In this document: positions 14,562 through 23,573 of the stretch, piece by piece
Numbering within the stretch: the stretch's first letter is position 1
Layout: every line of letters starts with the position of its first letter
Source: Paenibacillus athensensis
Lineage (GTDB): Bacteria; Bacillota; Bacilli; Paenibacillales; NBRC-103111
Length of the DNA: 64,000 nucleotides
Direction of reading: 5' to 3'
Assembly: GCF_004514475.2 (NCBI RefSeq)
Contig: NZ_MYFO02000018.1
Span: 1 to 64,000 of the forward strand
Translations under genes and position numbers: made by a program
The notes under the pieces: generated by a model
What the model was told of the DNA's origin: nothing
The model's database searches: none
Seen by the model: the letters and a program-made list of their open reading frames with translations, nothing else

Positions 14562-16163
14562 TTAATTTGGTTTTCCTAGTTCCAATATAAGCTTAGGATC
14601 TAACTCAACAATTTTTCCTATTTGCGAATCGATGAAAATGACTTCCCCATTCTTGTTAATAACATTAATCACATGCAAGATATTTCCTTGATGGATAACA
14701 ACCGGCGCTGTAAATCCATCACTTTTTTTAGAAACTTGTTCAATAACTTCAGAAACTGAACTTGGTTTCTCAAATCCCCACGGCGATGATGGCAATAAAT
14801 CATTATGGTATCCATAGCCTTTCATGTTCTGAGCAATTGCTTCCAAGTCCGTCCCGGATAATCGACTATGTGTCGCATTTGCACAAGAAGTGCAGTTCGT
14901 ATTGATTCCAGGACTGGCATCCTCAACATAATGAGGATTAATATTCTTTAGTTCAGGAAATACTTCTTCAACTGGACGGATAGAAGTATAAACATGGTCA
15001 TATGCACTTCCTATACCATTCCCTAACTCCGCAACCCGCGCCCCATCCTTCACCGCTTCCTCCGTGCCGAACACTGCTTTGACGCCCTTGCTTATGCCCT
15101 TTGCAATCGGCTTGGCCACCACAGGTGCGAGAATGCCCGCTCCGGCGATGCCGTAATCCCAGCCGTCCAGCTCGTGGCCCGTGACGGAGTCCTTGCCCGT
15201 CGACAGGTCGATCACGGCTTTGATCGAGCCGACAATCGGCGTCAAGTCCAGCACCAGCGACTCCCACGCCCGCGCTTTCTGACGCGATTCTTCTTCAAAA
15301 ACCTTGCGGCCGATGACATAGCCGAGCATCGCGTCCCGGTCCTGGGGATTCAGCGGCAAAAAGGTCCGCGGATCGTAGCCTTGTTCCACCGCATATTGAA
15401 AAAACTTCGTATAATCCACCGGCATCATCATCAAAATATCGCCGGGATGATAGTTGGCCCCGGTCCTGTTGAACTCGGCCATTAACGCCTGCAAATTGTC
15501 AAAATCAATCAGCGTCCGCTTCCCATGCTCATCGATGTAGTAGACGTCGTTGCTGCCGGCATGCTCTCGCTCGTAGCCGCCCACCATCGCCTTGAACTCG
15601 GCCGGCGTGCGTTCAGCCAGCGATACTGGCTGAGGCTGAGGCTCCTCCGCCGGAAGGTAGGCGCGCTGCTGCGCCGCCTGATCGATGCTCGCTCTGAGCT
15701 GGTCGCGCAGGTTGGCCGGCACCTTGTCCCAATCGAGGCCGGGGATCTGATATTTCTGCTGCTCGGCGTTTGCGATACTGTCCAGCAATTGCTGCTTCAT
15801 GTTGTCCGGCACCTTCGACCAATCCAACCCCGGAATATCCGGATAGGAGGACGGCAGCGAACGCCGCTCCATGAAATCGCGCGCTCTGCCGGCGAGTCCG
15901 TCTTCAGCTTGCTGGTAACGGTCGGTCGCTTCCCTGATACAAGCATACAAGCTCGTCAGCCGCTGCTGCAAGCTGTCCACGTCGCGCTGCGCCTTATTGA
16001 TCCGGCTGGAAATCCCCCGGCGCGCCGATACGCCCCCTTCCAGCCCATATACCAACAACCCTACGCCGCTGCGTACTTCAGCCAGTTTCCCCGTCTGCCG
16101 GCTTGCGTCCTGCGTCAAGCTGCGAATGACGTCTACATCTACTTTCAGCCCGCTAATGCTCAT
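14562..16163 (-). CDS. Polymorphic toxin: LXG/WXG-like N-terminus, pre-toxin TG region, papain-like deamidase tip
   Basis: A 533-residue exported toxin of the kind used against competing bacteria. Residues 1-95 are a coiled-coil, WXG100/LXG-like export region. Near 110-165 the motif (I)PGLDW.KVP.N...QL occurs twice in tandem. Residues about 290-345 (DLTPIVGSIKAVIDLSTGKDSVTG) match the pre-toxin TG domain that precedes toxin tips. The C-terminal 130 residues contain NTNCTSCANATHSRLSG, with a likely catalytic Cys, and ILHVINVINKNGEVIFIDSQ, with a His and Asp, the pattern of papain-fold (Tox-PL) glutamine deamidases. The DNA changes from GC-rich to AT-rich near 15040, just before the tip, as expected where tips are swapped. 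The ATG at 16163 lies very close to its GAGGGG site; a GTG at 16166 is possible. Confidence 0.82.
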   Translation of the reverse strand: MSISGLKVDVDVIRSLTQDASRQTGKLAEVRSGVGLLVYGLEGGVSARRGISSRINKAQRDVDSLQQRLTSLYACIREATDRYQQAEDGLAGRARDFMERRSLPSSYPDIPGLDWSKVPDNMKQQLLDSIANAEQQKYQIPGLDWDKVPANLRDQLRASIDQAAQQRAYLPAEEPQPQPVSLAERTPAEFKAMVGGYEREHAGSNDVYYIDEHGKRTLIDFDNLQALMAEFNRTGANYHPGDILMMMPVDYTKFFQYAVEQGYDPRTFLPLNPQDRDAMLGYVIGRKVFEEESRQKARAWESLVLDLTPIVGSIKAVIDLSTGKDSVTGHELDGWDYGIAGAGILAPVVAKPIAKGISKGVKAVFGTEEAVKDGARVAELGNGIGSAYDHVYTSIRPVEEVFPELKNINPHYVEDASPGINTNCTSCANATHSRLSGTDLEAIAQNMKGYGYHNDLLPSSPWGFEKPSSVSEVIEQVSKKSDGFTAPVVIHQGNILHVINVINKNGEVIFIDSQIGKIVELDPKLILELGKPN

Positions 16164-16283
16164 CACCCCTCAGTTTTATATTACATGCAATTTGTAAAAT
16201 GTATTCAACAGCCTTTAGCGAATTCCTGCATGCAACCTTGCGCGTTTTTAACTTTTCGTCCAGAACCAGGAAGATAGGACCAC

Positions 16284-16341
16284 GCAAAAAGAGAGCTGCA
16301 GAAACGAAGGCAGGGATGCCTTGTCGTTCTGTAGCTCTCTT
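16284..16341 (-). terminator. Strong intrinsic terminator for the MacB-type operon
   Basis: AAGAGAGCTGCAG at 16289 pairs with CTGTAGCTCTCTT ending at 16341 around an inner CGAAGGCA/TGCCTT stem. On the minus strand it is followed by TTTTTGCG. It lies 200 bases after the ABC ATPase stop. Confidence 0.75.
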
Positions 16342-16410
16342 GGCCAATCTTTATCACATTCTACCACGTTCGAGCACGCCATATCGCGTTTTCTCCCGCA
16401 TTCTTAGCGA

Positions 16411-16540
16411 TCTCCTCTATCAAGCTCTATTGCGTCCTAACTCATTCTACCTCACTAAAACTCACTACAACTCGCAATAACTCACTATACCGCGCTCTGT
16501 CTCGTTCTGTCTCGTTCTGTCTCTTTCTGTCTCGTTCTAC
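16411..16540. repeat. 10-bp phased degenerate tandem repeat at the end of the ABC operon
   Basis: From 16441 to 16540 the sequence divides into ten consecutive 10-mers, nine of which begin CTC (for example CTCATTCTAC, CTCACTAAAA, CTCGTTCTGT, CTCTTTCTGT); the sixth begins CGC. Weaker units extend upstream to about 16411. The last unit contains the stop codon of the ABC ATPase gene at 16537. The period equals one helical turn. Apart from this and the terminator I see nothing in the 16164-16536 gap. Confidence 0.7.
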
Positions 16541-17415
16541 CGCGAATCCGGCGGCAGCAGCACGATGCGCCCGTCCTCCACAGCGACGCGCAGCTTGTTG
16601 GTGCCGCTCGCGCCGATGGAATCGAGATAGCCGGACGGAATTTGCAGACGGCCCGCTTTGTCTACGACGGCGTATTCCACGTGCGTATCTTCTTCCCCGT
16701 CGCCTTGCTCCAGCTCCTCCAGCTCTTCGGCGTAAGAGCGGCGGCGCAAGATTTCCGCCGAGGTTTTGCCGTCGCGGATCGCGACGACGCGGTCGACCTT
16801 TTTGGCCAGCAGCGGATCATGAGTGACGATGACGACGGTCAAACCGAAGTTGCGGTTCAAGTCGCGGAACAAGTCGAGAATTTGATTGGCCATTTTCGTA
16901 TCGACCGAGCCCGTCGGCTCGTCGGCCAGCAGCAGCTTGGGCTGGTTGGCCAACGCAATGGCAATCGCGACCCGCTGCTGCTCGCCGCCGGACAGCTGGC
17001 TGAGCTTGTTGGAGCGGCGGTGGCTGAGGCCCACCGCTTCCAGCAGGTCGAGCGCCCGCTGCCGGCGGCGGCGGCCCTGCAGCAGAATCGGCAGCTCGAC
17101 GTTCTCCAGCGCAGTCAGATACGGGATCAGGTTGCGCGCATTATTTTGCCAGACAAAGCCGACCGTTTCGCGCTTGTAGCGGACCAGATCGGACTCGCTG
17201 AATTTGAGCAAATCTTTGCCGTCGACAAGCAAATTGCCGGCCGAGGGGCGGTCAAGCCCGCCCAGCATGTTGAGCAGCGTCGATTTGCCGCTGCCGCTGT
17301 TGCCGATAATCGCCATCAGCTCGCCTTCATCGACATGCAGGTCGAGCCCTTGAAGCGCGACGACTTCGATGTCGGCGGCTTTGTAGATTTTGACCAGATT
17401 TTCGCAATGAATCAT
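16537..17415 (-). CDS. ABC transporter ATPase (MacB/LolD type) with a C-terminal AbrB-like domain
   Basis: This ATPase powers the large FtsX-type permease encoded immediately upstream. The 292 residues contain Walker [10 protein letters not shown] (38-46), the signature LSGGEQQR (141-148) and Walker [10 protein letters not shown] (161-169) with the switch His in VIVTHDP. After the ATPase fold, at about residues 245-290, there is a segment ([18 protein letters not shown]...[15 protein letters not shown]) that has the pattern of a SpoVT/AbrB swapped-hairpin domain. Such tails are not usual in LolD/MacB ATPases, which are about 225-235 residues, so this is a fusion that may drive dimerisation or regulation. 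The start is 3 bases after the permease stop. Confidence 0.88.
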   Translation of the reverse strand: MIHCENLVKIYKAADIEVVALQGLDLHVDEGELMAIIGNSGSGKSTLLNMLGGLDRPSAGNLLVDGKDLLKFSESDLVRYKRETVGFVWQNNARNLIPYLTALENVELPILLQGRRRRQRALDLLEAVGLSHRRSNKLSQLSGGEQQRVAIAIALANQPKLLLADEPTGSVDTKMANQILDLFRDLNRNFGLTVVIVTHDPLLAKKVDRVVAIRDGKTSAEILRRRSYAEELEELEQGDGEEDTHVEYAVVDKAGRLQIPSGYLDSIGASGTNKLRVAVEDGRIVLLPPDSR

Positions 17416-17418
17416 CCG

Positions 17419-20298
17419 TTAATCCTCCCCGAGCTTCACGGCCTGATGAATTTTGATCCGGGACAGCATCGAGCCCAGCGTCAGCAGGCCAATCGACATC
17501 ATCAAGCTGACGATGAGATACAAATTCAATTGATCGCGCGGGTCAAAGCGCACCTGGAACGGCGGCACCTGCGTCGACGCATCGAACGACAGCTGGAACA
17601 GCGGCACGAACAGCTCGCTGGTGAGGTTGCCGGTCAGCACGCCGATCAGGACGGCCGCGCCGGAGGTCAGCAGCTGCTCGACGATCAGCATGCCGACGAT
17701 TTGCGCGAAGGAGACGCCCATCGCCCGCAGGACGCCGAATTGCAGGATGCGCCCCGACAGCGACAACACCCAATAGAGCAGGAAGCCGATGAAGCTGATT
17801 CCCGCCGCGATCAGAAAGCCCAGCGTCATGACGCCGTTGATGGCGAGCTGGAACGGGTCGTTTTTCGACCGGACGAGCTGCTGCTTGGTGTCGTGGATTT
17901 CCGTAATCGGCATGTTTTTTTGCTTGAGCGCCTCGTATAGCGCTTGGCTGGAGGCCTCCGGCTTCATTTTCAGCCATACGTCATAAGGCTCCACCGCCAG
18001 ATTGTTCTGGATGAAGGACAGATGGCCGACGACCAGATGCGGCACCTTTGTTTTCGTCTCCTTGTTGGCGGCCGTCTCGCCGCTGCCCAGCGCCGGGTTC
18101 GGGTTCCAGCTCGGCCAGTAGTCGATAATGCCGTAGACAATAGCCGTCGAGCCGTCGACGCCGCTCCAGCCAACGCTCACCTTATCACCAGGCTGCACCT
18201 GCAGCTCGTCAGCGACGGAGCGGGAGATCAGCACCGCCCGCGGGTTGGAGGCCATCACATTCAAGTAGGCGTAAAAATCATGATCCAGCAAGCCGTCGCG
18301 CAGCCAGGCCGTACGCCCGAAGGCATCGGTGTCAATGCCCATCAGGTCGGTTTCAAGCACCTCTTTGCCGATCGTCACGGTTGCCGCTTGCTTGCGGAAG
18401 ACGCGCGCCGCGGATTCAACGCCCGGCAGCTGGCTGTAGAGGAGAAACGGCGGCTCTGTGTATTGAACGCGCTTGAGCTCCTTTACCCCGCCCGAATCGG
18501 CTGGCGGTGCGCCCGGACCGGAAGGCGCTGGCGGCGGCGCGTCGTTTTGCCACATCGTGCGCAGCGTGATATCGGCGCCGGTCGCGTAGCGGATTTTGTC
18601 CTCGATGTTCTGGTTCATCGTACGGGCCGCGCTGGCGCTGAACAGGCCGGTTGCCATCGTCAGAATCAGGAACATCATGATGAACTGATATTGCGTCGTC
18701 GAGCGGCCGACCTGCAGCAGCGTCGAATACAAATACGGCGGCCACCATTTGCGCCCGAGCCAGTAAACGAGCCGGATCAGCCACGGATACACCCGCAGCA
18801 GCAGCAATCCGCTGGCCAGCACGAACAACGCCGGGACGACGAACAGCAGCGGATCGACCTTCAGATCGACCGAATCGAGCCCGAGCGACACCAGATCGCT
18901 CATTCGCCGATGGAACGATTGCAGCAAGTAAATCGATAACGCCATCAGGATGACGTCGATAAAAATTTTATGGGCAAACGACATCCGCCCTTGCCGGGCC
19001 AACGTTATCTTATGGCCGACAATCGAGACGCGAGTCGCCAGCACAACCGGCAGCAGCGTCATGACAATCGAAGCGCCGACCGCAATCAGCGCGTAGCGAA
19101 ACGCTTCGCGGTTCAGCTCGACGTCCATCGCGGCGCGCTGGACAAATTCGAGGAAGCCGTTGGCGGCGCCGAGCATTTTCGTCAAGTACAGCCCGATCCA
19201 CGGCCCGATCGCCAGCGCCACGACGCCCAGCAGCACGCCTTCGATCAAATAGCCGAGCAGCATCTGCAATCGACTCGCGCCCCGGCTGCGCAGCACGGCG
19301 ATTTCCGTTTTTTGCCGCTCCGCGATCAAATTCGCGACCATGAACAGATAGAACGCCAGCAGAATCATCACCGGTACGTTCAGCGACCAAAGCATCAGCC
19401 GCAGACGTTTTTCCTTGTCAAAATACGTTTTAAACGTCTTGAGCGCCGGATTGGTAATCGTGTAGGTTTTGAAATGGGTCGATAAATAGTTGTCAATACG
19501 CGCGGAGCCGCCCGTGAAATCGTCGATGCTCTCCAGCTTCATCGCATGATAATCGAAGGCATAATACCAGTAGCCGAACAGCACCTTGAGCTTTTTGCCG
19601 ACGGTAAAGTCCTTTTCGAACAGCTCGTACGGTACGAAAAAGGTGGAGCGGAAGTTTTTGTACCCGCTTGGCCAGTACAGATCGGCATTGTCCTTGCGCT
19701 CGAACACGCCAACCGGCTTGATGCGCACCGGCTGGGGCAGCGACTTGTCGTTGATCGTAAACTCATTGCCGATCACAAGCTTGAGGTTGCCAAGCAGCTC
19801 CGGCGCAACCAACGTCTCATAGACGCCGTCCACCGGCTCCTTGGCCGGCATGCGTCCGTCGATCAGCCGGATGTGCGCTTCCATATCCTGCATCGCGCTA
19901 AGATCGGCCGTGCGGCTTGGGCCGGGATCGACCTTGCTCGGATCGCTCGGCGTCAGGTCGAGATTGATCGTTGCGCGAATCCGGGTCGCCGCCAGCACAG
20001 GCAGCTTGAAGTCGCGGCTCGCATCGGTGAAGAAATCGTCGGTTGCCGTGATCGGCTTGCCCTGCGCGTCCAGCCCGTCGCCGTTCAAATATACGTAGGA
20101 GTAGTGCGTGCCCGGATATTGCTGCGTATCCTGCTGCAGCGTCTCCAGGTCCTTGACCAGCATCCGCTGCAAAATCGCGTGCGTATAAATGGGCATCGTG
20201 CTGGCCAGCGCTACGGAGACGATCAGCCCGAGCAGGAGACTGAGCTCCAGCCAGCGGTTTTTGACCATTTTGCGGAGTATCATAAGGAATAAGGCCAC
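17419..20298 (-). CDS. Large FtsX-family ABC permease (MacB type)
   Basis: A 959-residue membrane protein with an N-terminal transmembrane helix (WLELSLLLGLIVSVALAST), a large extracytoplasmic domain (about 30-300), a first FtsX core with the conserved cytoplasmic SRGASRLQMLLGYLIEG (near 340), further helices, a second large extracytoplasmic domain with a Pro/Gly-rich GPGAPPADSGG loop, and a C-terminal FtsX core (FGVLRAMGVSFAQIVGMLIVEQ). The duplicated core corresponds to two ordinary permeases fused, so one copy may work with both ATPases or as a homodimer. It probably moves lipids, lipoproteins or peptides across the membrane by mechanotransmission; the substrate cannot be told. A 30-base gap separates it from the adaptor gene. 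Confidence 0.9.
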   Translation of the reverse strand: MALFLMILRKMVKNRWLELSLLLGLIVSVALASTMPIYTHAILQRMLVKDLETLQQDTQQYPGTHYSYVYLNGDGLDAQGKPITATDDFFTDASRDFKLPVLAATRIRATINLDLTPSDPSKVDPGPSRTADLSAMQDMEAHIRLIDGRMPAKEPVDGVYETLVAPELLGNLKLVIGNEFTINDKSLPQPVRIKPVGVFERKDNADLYWPSGYKNFRSTFFVPYELFEKDFTVGKKLKVLFGYWYYAFDYHAMKLESIDDFTGGSARIDNYLSTHFKTYTITNPALKTFKTYFDKEKRLRLMLWSLNVPVMILLAFYLFMVANLIAERQKTEIAVLRSRGASRLQMLLGYLIEGVLLGVVALAIGPWIGLYLTKMLGAANGFLEFVQRAAMDVELNREAFRYALIAVGASIVMTLLPVVLATRVSIVGHKITLARQGRMSFAHKIFIDVILMALSIYLLQSFHRRMSDLVSLGLDSVDLKVDPLLFVVPALFVLASGLLLLRVYPWLIRLVYWLGRKWWPPYLYSTLLQVGRSTTQYQFIMMFLILTMATGLFSASAARTMNQNIEDKIRYATGADITLRTMWQNDAPPPAPSGPGAPPADSGGVKELKRVQYTEPPFLLYSQLPGVESAARVFRKQAATVTIGKEVLETDLMGIDTDAFGRTAWLRDGLLDHDFYAYLNVMASNPRAVLISRSVADELQVQPGDKVSVGWSGVDGSTAIVYGIIDYWPSWNPNPALGSGETAANKETKTKVPHLVVGHLSFIQNNLAVEPYDVWLKMKPEASSQALYEALKQKNMPITEIHDTKQQLVRSKNDPFQLAINGVMTLGFLIAAGISFIGFLLYWVLSLSGRILQFGVLRAMGVSFAQIVGMLIVEQLLTSGAAVLIGVLTGNLTSELFVPLFQLSFDASTQVPPFQVRFDPRDQLNLYLIVSLMMSIGLLTLGSMLSRIKIHQAVKLGED

Positions 20299-20328
20299 GA
20301 AAGGTCCTCCTTGCCGATTGCGAATTTG

Positions 20329-21363
20329 CTAATTATTGAGAATGATTTTTTGCCCTTCCATCAGCCCTTTGCGAATTTCCACCTCGGTCGGCGTCACGAG
20401 CCCTTTTTCCACATCGACCTCTTTGCGGCTTTCGCCCTCCAGCACCTGCACGTAGTCGCGGCCCAAATACGAGCGCAAGCCGACGCGCGGAATGATCAGC
20501 ACCTTCTCGCGCTTTTCCAGCGTGATGGTAATATCGGCATAAGCGCCGATTTTCGCGCCTTCCAGATCCTTGTCGACGCCAATAATCACCGTCTTGGCAT
20601 TGCGGTCGTTTTGCTCCTTGTTATCGGTCGACGCGGCGCTGGTCGGGGATTGCAGCACCTTGCCCTTCGCCACTGTGCCCGAGTCGGATAGCTTGATCTC
20701 GACCTCCATGCCGACCTGGATGCCGGCCAGATCGGTGCTGTTCGGCGCTTCATAAATGAGCTGAATCCGGCTCGGATCGGAAATCTTCGCTATCGTTGTA
20801 AACGCATCCACATAATCGCCTTGCTTGACATCGCTCAAATAGGTCACAATCCCGCTTTTCGGCGCGCTCAGCCGTGTTTTGTCAAGCTGGTCCTGCAGCG
20901 AGCTGAGCTCGATTTGTGCCGCTTCGACGTCGATCTGCTTCATGCGGATCGCCCGCGCGTTGTTCGGATCGTCCTGCAGCGTCTGCACGCTCGCCAGCTG
21001 CGCCCGCTCCAGATTGAGCTTTTGCAGCTTGATGCGCGTCTCCAGATCGCCCTGTTCCAGCTCGGCCACCACGTCGCCAGCTTTAACCTCGTCGCCGAGT
21101 CTCACCTTGATGCCAGCCAGGCGCTGCCCCGACTGCTTGTAGTACAAGCTGGACGTTTCGCTGGAGGCAAAGGTCGCGACAGCGGTAAATTTTTTCGTAA
21201 TATCGCCCGGCTTCACTTCATACAGCTCAAAATTCTCCTTCACCGGCACGACGAGCGGCGGCTTGAGCGCTTCTTCCTCCTTGGGGACGAGCGAGCAGCC
21301 CGACAGCACCGCCAGCGCCCCGGCCACCGCCAACAGCTTGACCGCTTTTCCGTTAGCCTTCAT
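20329..21363 (-). CDS. Efflux adaptor lipoprotein (HlyD/MacA type)
   Basis: This 344-residue membrane-fusion-type protein would link the ABC permease to the cell envelope. The ATG at 21363 overlaps the end of the upstream ATPase gene by 11 bases and gives a lipoprotein signal ending VLSGC with the Cys at residue 23. It has a lipoyl/barrel-sandwich hybrid (RLGDEVKAGDVVAELEQGDLETRIKL), a coiled-coil hairpin, the second half (LSAPKSGIVTYLSDVKQGDYVDAF) and a C-terminal beta-barrel with IPRVGLRSYLGRDYVQVLEG. In Gram-positive bacteria such adaptors are membrane-anchored by lipid. It is the second gene of a four-gene minus-strand operon ending at the phased repeat. Confidence 0.9.
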   Translation of the reverse strand: MKANGKAVKLLAVAGALAVLSGCSLVPKEEEALKPPLVVPVKENFELYEVKPGDITKKFTAVATFASSETSSLYYKQSGQRLAGIKVRLGDEVKAGDVVAELEQGDLETRIKLQKLNLERAQLASVQTLQDDPNNARAIRMKQIDVEAAQIELSSLQDQLDKTRLSAPKSGIVTYLSDVKQGDYVDAFTTIAKISDPSRIQLIYEAPNSTDLAGIQVGMEVEIKLSDSGTVAKGKVLQSPTSAASTDNKEQNDRNAKTVIIGVDKDLEGAKIGAYADITITLEKREKVLIIPRVGLRSYLGRDYVQVLEGESRKEVDVEKGLVTPTEVEIRKGLMEGQKIILNN

Positions 21364-22057
21364 CAACAATGACACCATCCTCCAATGCATAGACTTCATC
21401 GACAATTTCCATAATCGCCGGATCATGCGTAGTCAAAATAATCGTCATGCCCTCGCGCACGAGGTCCTTGAACAGCTTGAGCACCTGCAAGCCCATGCGG
21501 CTGTCCAGCTCAGCCGTCGGCTCGTCGGCCAAGATCAGCTTGGGCTTATGGGCAATCGCCCGGGCAATCGCTACCCGCTGCTGCTCACCGCCGGACAGCT
21601 CATAGGGCCGATGCGTCATCCGTTTGGTAAGACCGACAAAATCCAGCGCTTCCTCCGCCCAAGTGCGGTAGGCGGCCGACGGCGCGCCTGCGATGCGCAG
21701 GCCGAATTCCACATTCTCGTAAGCCGACATATAAGGAACAAGCGCGAACGATTGAAAAATCAGACCGATGTCGCGGCGGCGCAGCGCGTCGCGTTTTTTC
21801 TCCGGCAGGCTGCTGATCTCCACACCCTCCAGATACACCGCGCCTTCCGTCGGACGGTCGAGCGCGCCGAGAATATTCAGCAGCGTCGTCTTCCCGGAGC
21901 CCGACCTGCCGCGCAAGGCGACGAGCCTCCCGGCCGGTATCGATAAATGGGCGCCCTTCAGCGCATGCACGGCCCCCGCGCCCTTGCCGAACGTGCGTTG
22001 AACGCCGATCGCTTGCAGCATGGGCACCTGTACGTCTTGCGGCTTCCCTGCGTTCAA
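21353..22057 (-). CDS. ABC transporter ATPase (MacB/LolD type)
   Basis: The first gene of the export operon; 234 residues, the usual length. Walker A is RGRSGSGKTT (49-58), followed by [14 protein letters not shown] and Walker B LILADEPTAELD with the H loop TTHDP. The start appears to be TTG at 22057, with AAAGGAG eleven bases upstream; the ATG within that region leads to an immediate stop. Two distinct ATPases in one operon with one double-length permease suggest a heterodimeric engine or two alternative ones. Confidence 0.9.
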   Translation of the reverse strand: MNAGKPQDVQVPMLQAIGVQRTFGKGAGAVHALKGAHLSIPAGRLVALRGRSGSGKTTLLNILGALDRPTEGAVYLEGVEISSLPEKKRDALRRRDIGLIFQSFALVPYMSAYENVEFGLRIAGAPSAAYRTWAEEALDFVGLTKRMTHRPYELSGGEQQRVAIARAIAHKPKLILADEPTAELDSRMGLQVLKLFKDLVREGMTIILTTHDPAIMEIVDEVYALEDGVIVDEG

Positions 22058-22113
22058 AGGCCACTCATCTCCTTTTCGTATTGAAATGACACTCTAAATG
22101 TAACCCTTTACAA

Positions 22114-22156
22114 AACAAAAAAATAGACGCCCTTTGTTCGAAAAAGGTGTCTATTT
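22114..22156 (-). terminator. Intrinsic terminator
   Basis: AAATAGACGCC...TTT pairs with AAAGGTGTCTATTT around GTTCG, with A/T runs on both sides; the minus-strand run of T is the longer. It could serve the minus-strand YbjN-like gene or act as a bidirectional element. The remainder of 22157-22425 is GC-rich and I see no gene in it. Confidence 0.65.
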
Positions 22157-22425
22157 GTTCGATGCACGGCCGCGCTCAAGGTGCTCTGGCGGCTAGCGCA
22201 GGCTGATCGTAGCTTTCGTGCTTGCAAAAGGAGGCCGGCGCTCCGGCAGCCGGTTGCCGATCATGCGGGATGCGGCTTTGCCTGCAATCCGGCAGGTTCG
22301 CGTCGGCAGACAGATCGCGGCTGGGCGCACGGCTGGGCTGGGCCGTGTATAGCACCGAGGGACGCTCGCTGATGAGCCGCGTTGCCCGCTCGGCCGCTGC
22401 CCTACAGGGCGTGTACGCGACTCCC

Positions 22426-23538
22426 CTAGCTGCCGATACGCTCGGCCAGCTCCGCGTAATAACGCATCATGATGCCGGCATTCATGCCGAACAGCCGCGC
22501 AAACAGCGCTTCGCTCAAACGGTCGCCTTCCACATCAAGGCTGGTGCGAAAACGCAGCTCGCCATCGGCGGGGTCCAGCTCAAAGCTGCCGAGCGCCAGA
22601 TCGTAATTTTCCGCATTGAGGAAAACGGCCAGCTCGGTCCGGCGTTCCACAGGCACAGGCGTCGGGAACAACGAGTAGACGATGCACACCTGATCGGCTT
22701 CGTCGGTCAGGACCAGCATCGTCCACGCGCCGGCTTCGTCGGCGTAAGCGATGCGCAGCAGCGACGCCGAGAGCGGCTCCGCCGGCAGCCCCACGTGCTG
22801 CAAGTAGCCGGCCGCGACAGCCTGCAGCGCGCGCTCGCCCACGGCGCGCCCCTCGTGCGGCGCGGGCGGCGCCACCTCAGGCGGCGTTGTCCGCGCCGGC
22901 GCCTGGAGCGGCTGCGCGGCTGCCCGCTGCCCCGGCCAGGCCGGCTGCAACGCCGCAGGCTCCTGCGGCGTCGACGCCTCCGGCTGGCCCGACAGCGCCG
23001 CAGGCCGCGCAGACGGCGCGGGCGGCCACGGCCCGGCGTCGGCCCACAGCGTGCGGTAGCCTTGCTTCAGCACGCCGCCCGCCAGCTCCGCCGGCACATC
23101 CACCCGCTGCTTCGCCTCGGCGACGAGCCAGCTCTCGCTGTGCCGCAGCAGAACCTGCGCCGCCGCCGCCTCGCCAAGCAGCGCCCGCAGCGCGCGCTCG
23201 GCGTCCAGCTCCGCGCCGTCCGGCCACAGCGCGCGTTGCACCGCCGGCTTCAGCCGCGCCGTCAGCTCGACCGGCCGGCCCGGCTCAAAGCCGCTGCCGG
23301 TCTCTCCGCCCCGCGCCGCAGCGGCCAGTCCCATCCACTCGCCGGCCGTCAGCGCCGCGTAGACGGTCCAGGCCGCCTCCAGCGTCAACTCGCACGCGCG
23401 TTGCGCCGCTTCTCCGCTGACGCGCAGCCGCCTTGCCGTAAACGCCAGCCGTTCGCCGGTCAGCGTCACCAGTTCCAGCGCCTGCTCAAATACAGCTTGC
23501 GATTGCTCCGCCGATCCGCCCTCCGCGATTTCGCTCAT
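22426..23538 (-). CDS. YbjN-like (type III chaperone fold) protein with a long Pro/Ala linker
   Basis: A 370-residue protein partnered with the large gene just upstream, 35 bases away. I took the second ATG behind GAGGGAG as start. Residues 1-150 form an Ala/Glu-rich helical domain; about 175-250 is a Pro/Ala/Gln linker; the C-terminal 130 residues (AGAWTMLVLTDEADQVCIVYS, FLNAENYDLALGSFELDP, GELRFRTSLDV) match the YbjN pattern, which has the fold of type III secretion chaperones. This suggests, without proving it, that the protein binds or carries the neighbouring large protein. No signal peptide is present. Coding GC is very high in the linker, which also creates long false ORFs on the other strand. 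Confidence 0.7.
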   Translation of the reverse strand: MSEIAEGGSAEQSQAVFEQALELVTLTGERLAFTARRLRVSGEAAQRACELTLEAAWTVYAALTAGEWMGLAAAARGGETGSGFEPGRPVELTARLKPAVQRALWPDGAELDAERALRALLGEAAAAQVLLRHSESWLVAEAKQRVDVPAELAGGVLKQGYRTLWADAGPWPPAPSARPAALSGQPEASTPQEPAALQPAWPGQRAAAQPLQAPARTTPPEVAPPAPHEGRAVGERALQAVAAGYLQHVGLPAEPLSASLLRIAYADEAGAWTMLVLTDEADQVCIVYSLFPTPVPVERRTELAVFLNAENYDLALGSFELDPADGELRFRTSLDVEGDRLSEALFARLFGMNAGIMMRYYAELAERIGS

Positions 23539-23573
23539 CGACATCTCCCTCTCTTCCCAGTGCGGCAAGCCGC

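Noticed and set aside
16441-16540. CRISPR array or direct-repeat origin
   Set aside because: Units are only 10 bases, contiguous without spacers, and no cas, dnaA or rep gene is present.
16642-20292. Several long plus-strand frames opposite the ABC genes
   Set aside because: All lie opposite clear Walker or FtsX motifs and have Arg/Gln/His-rich composition typical of antisense shadows.
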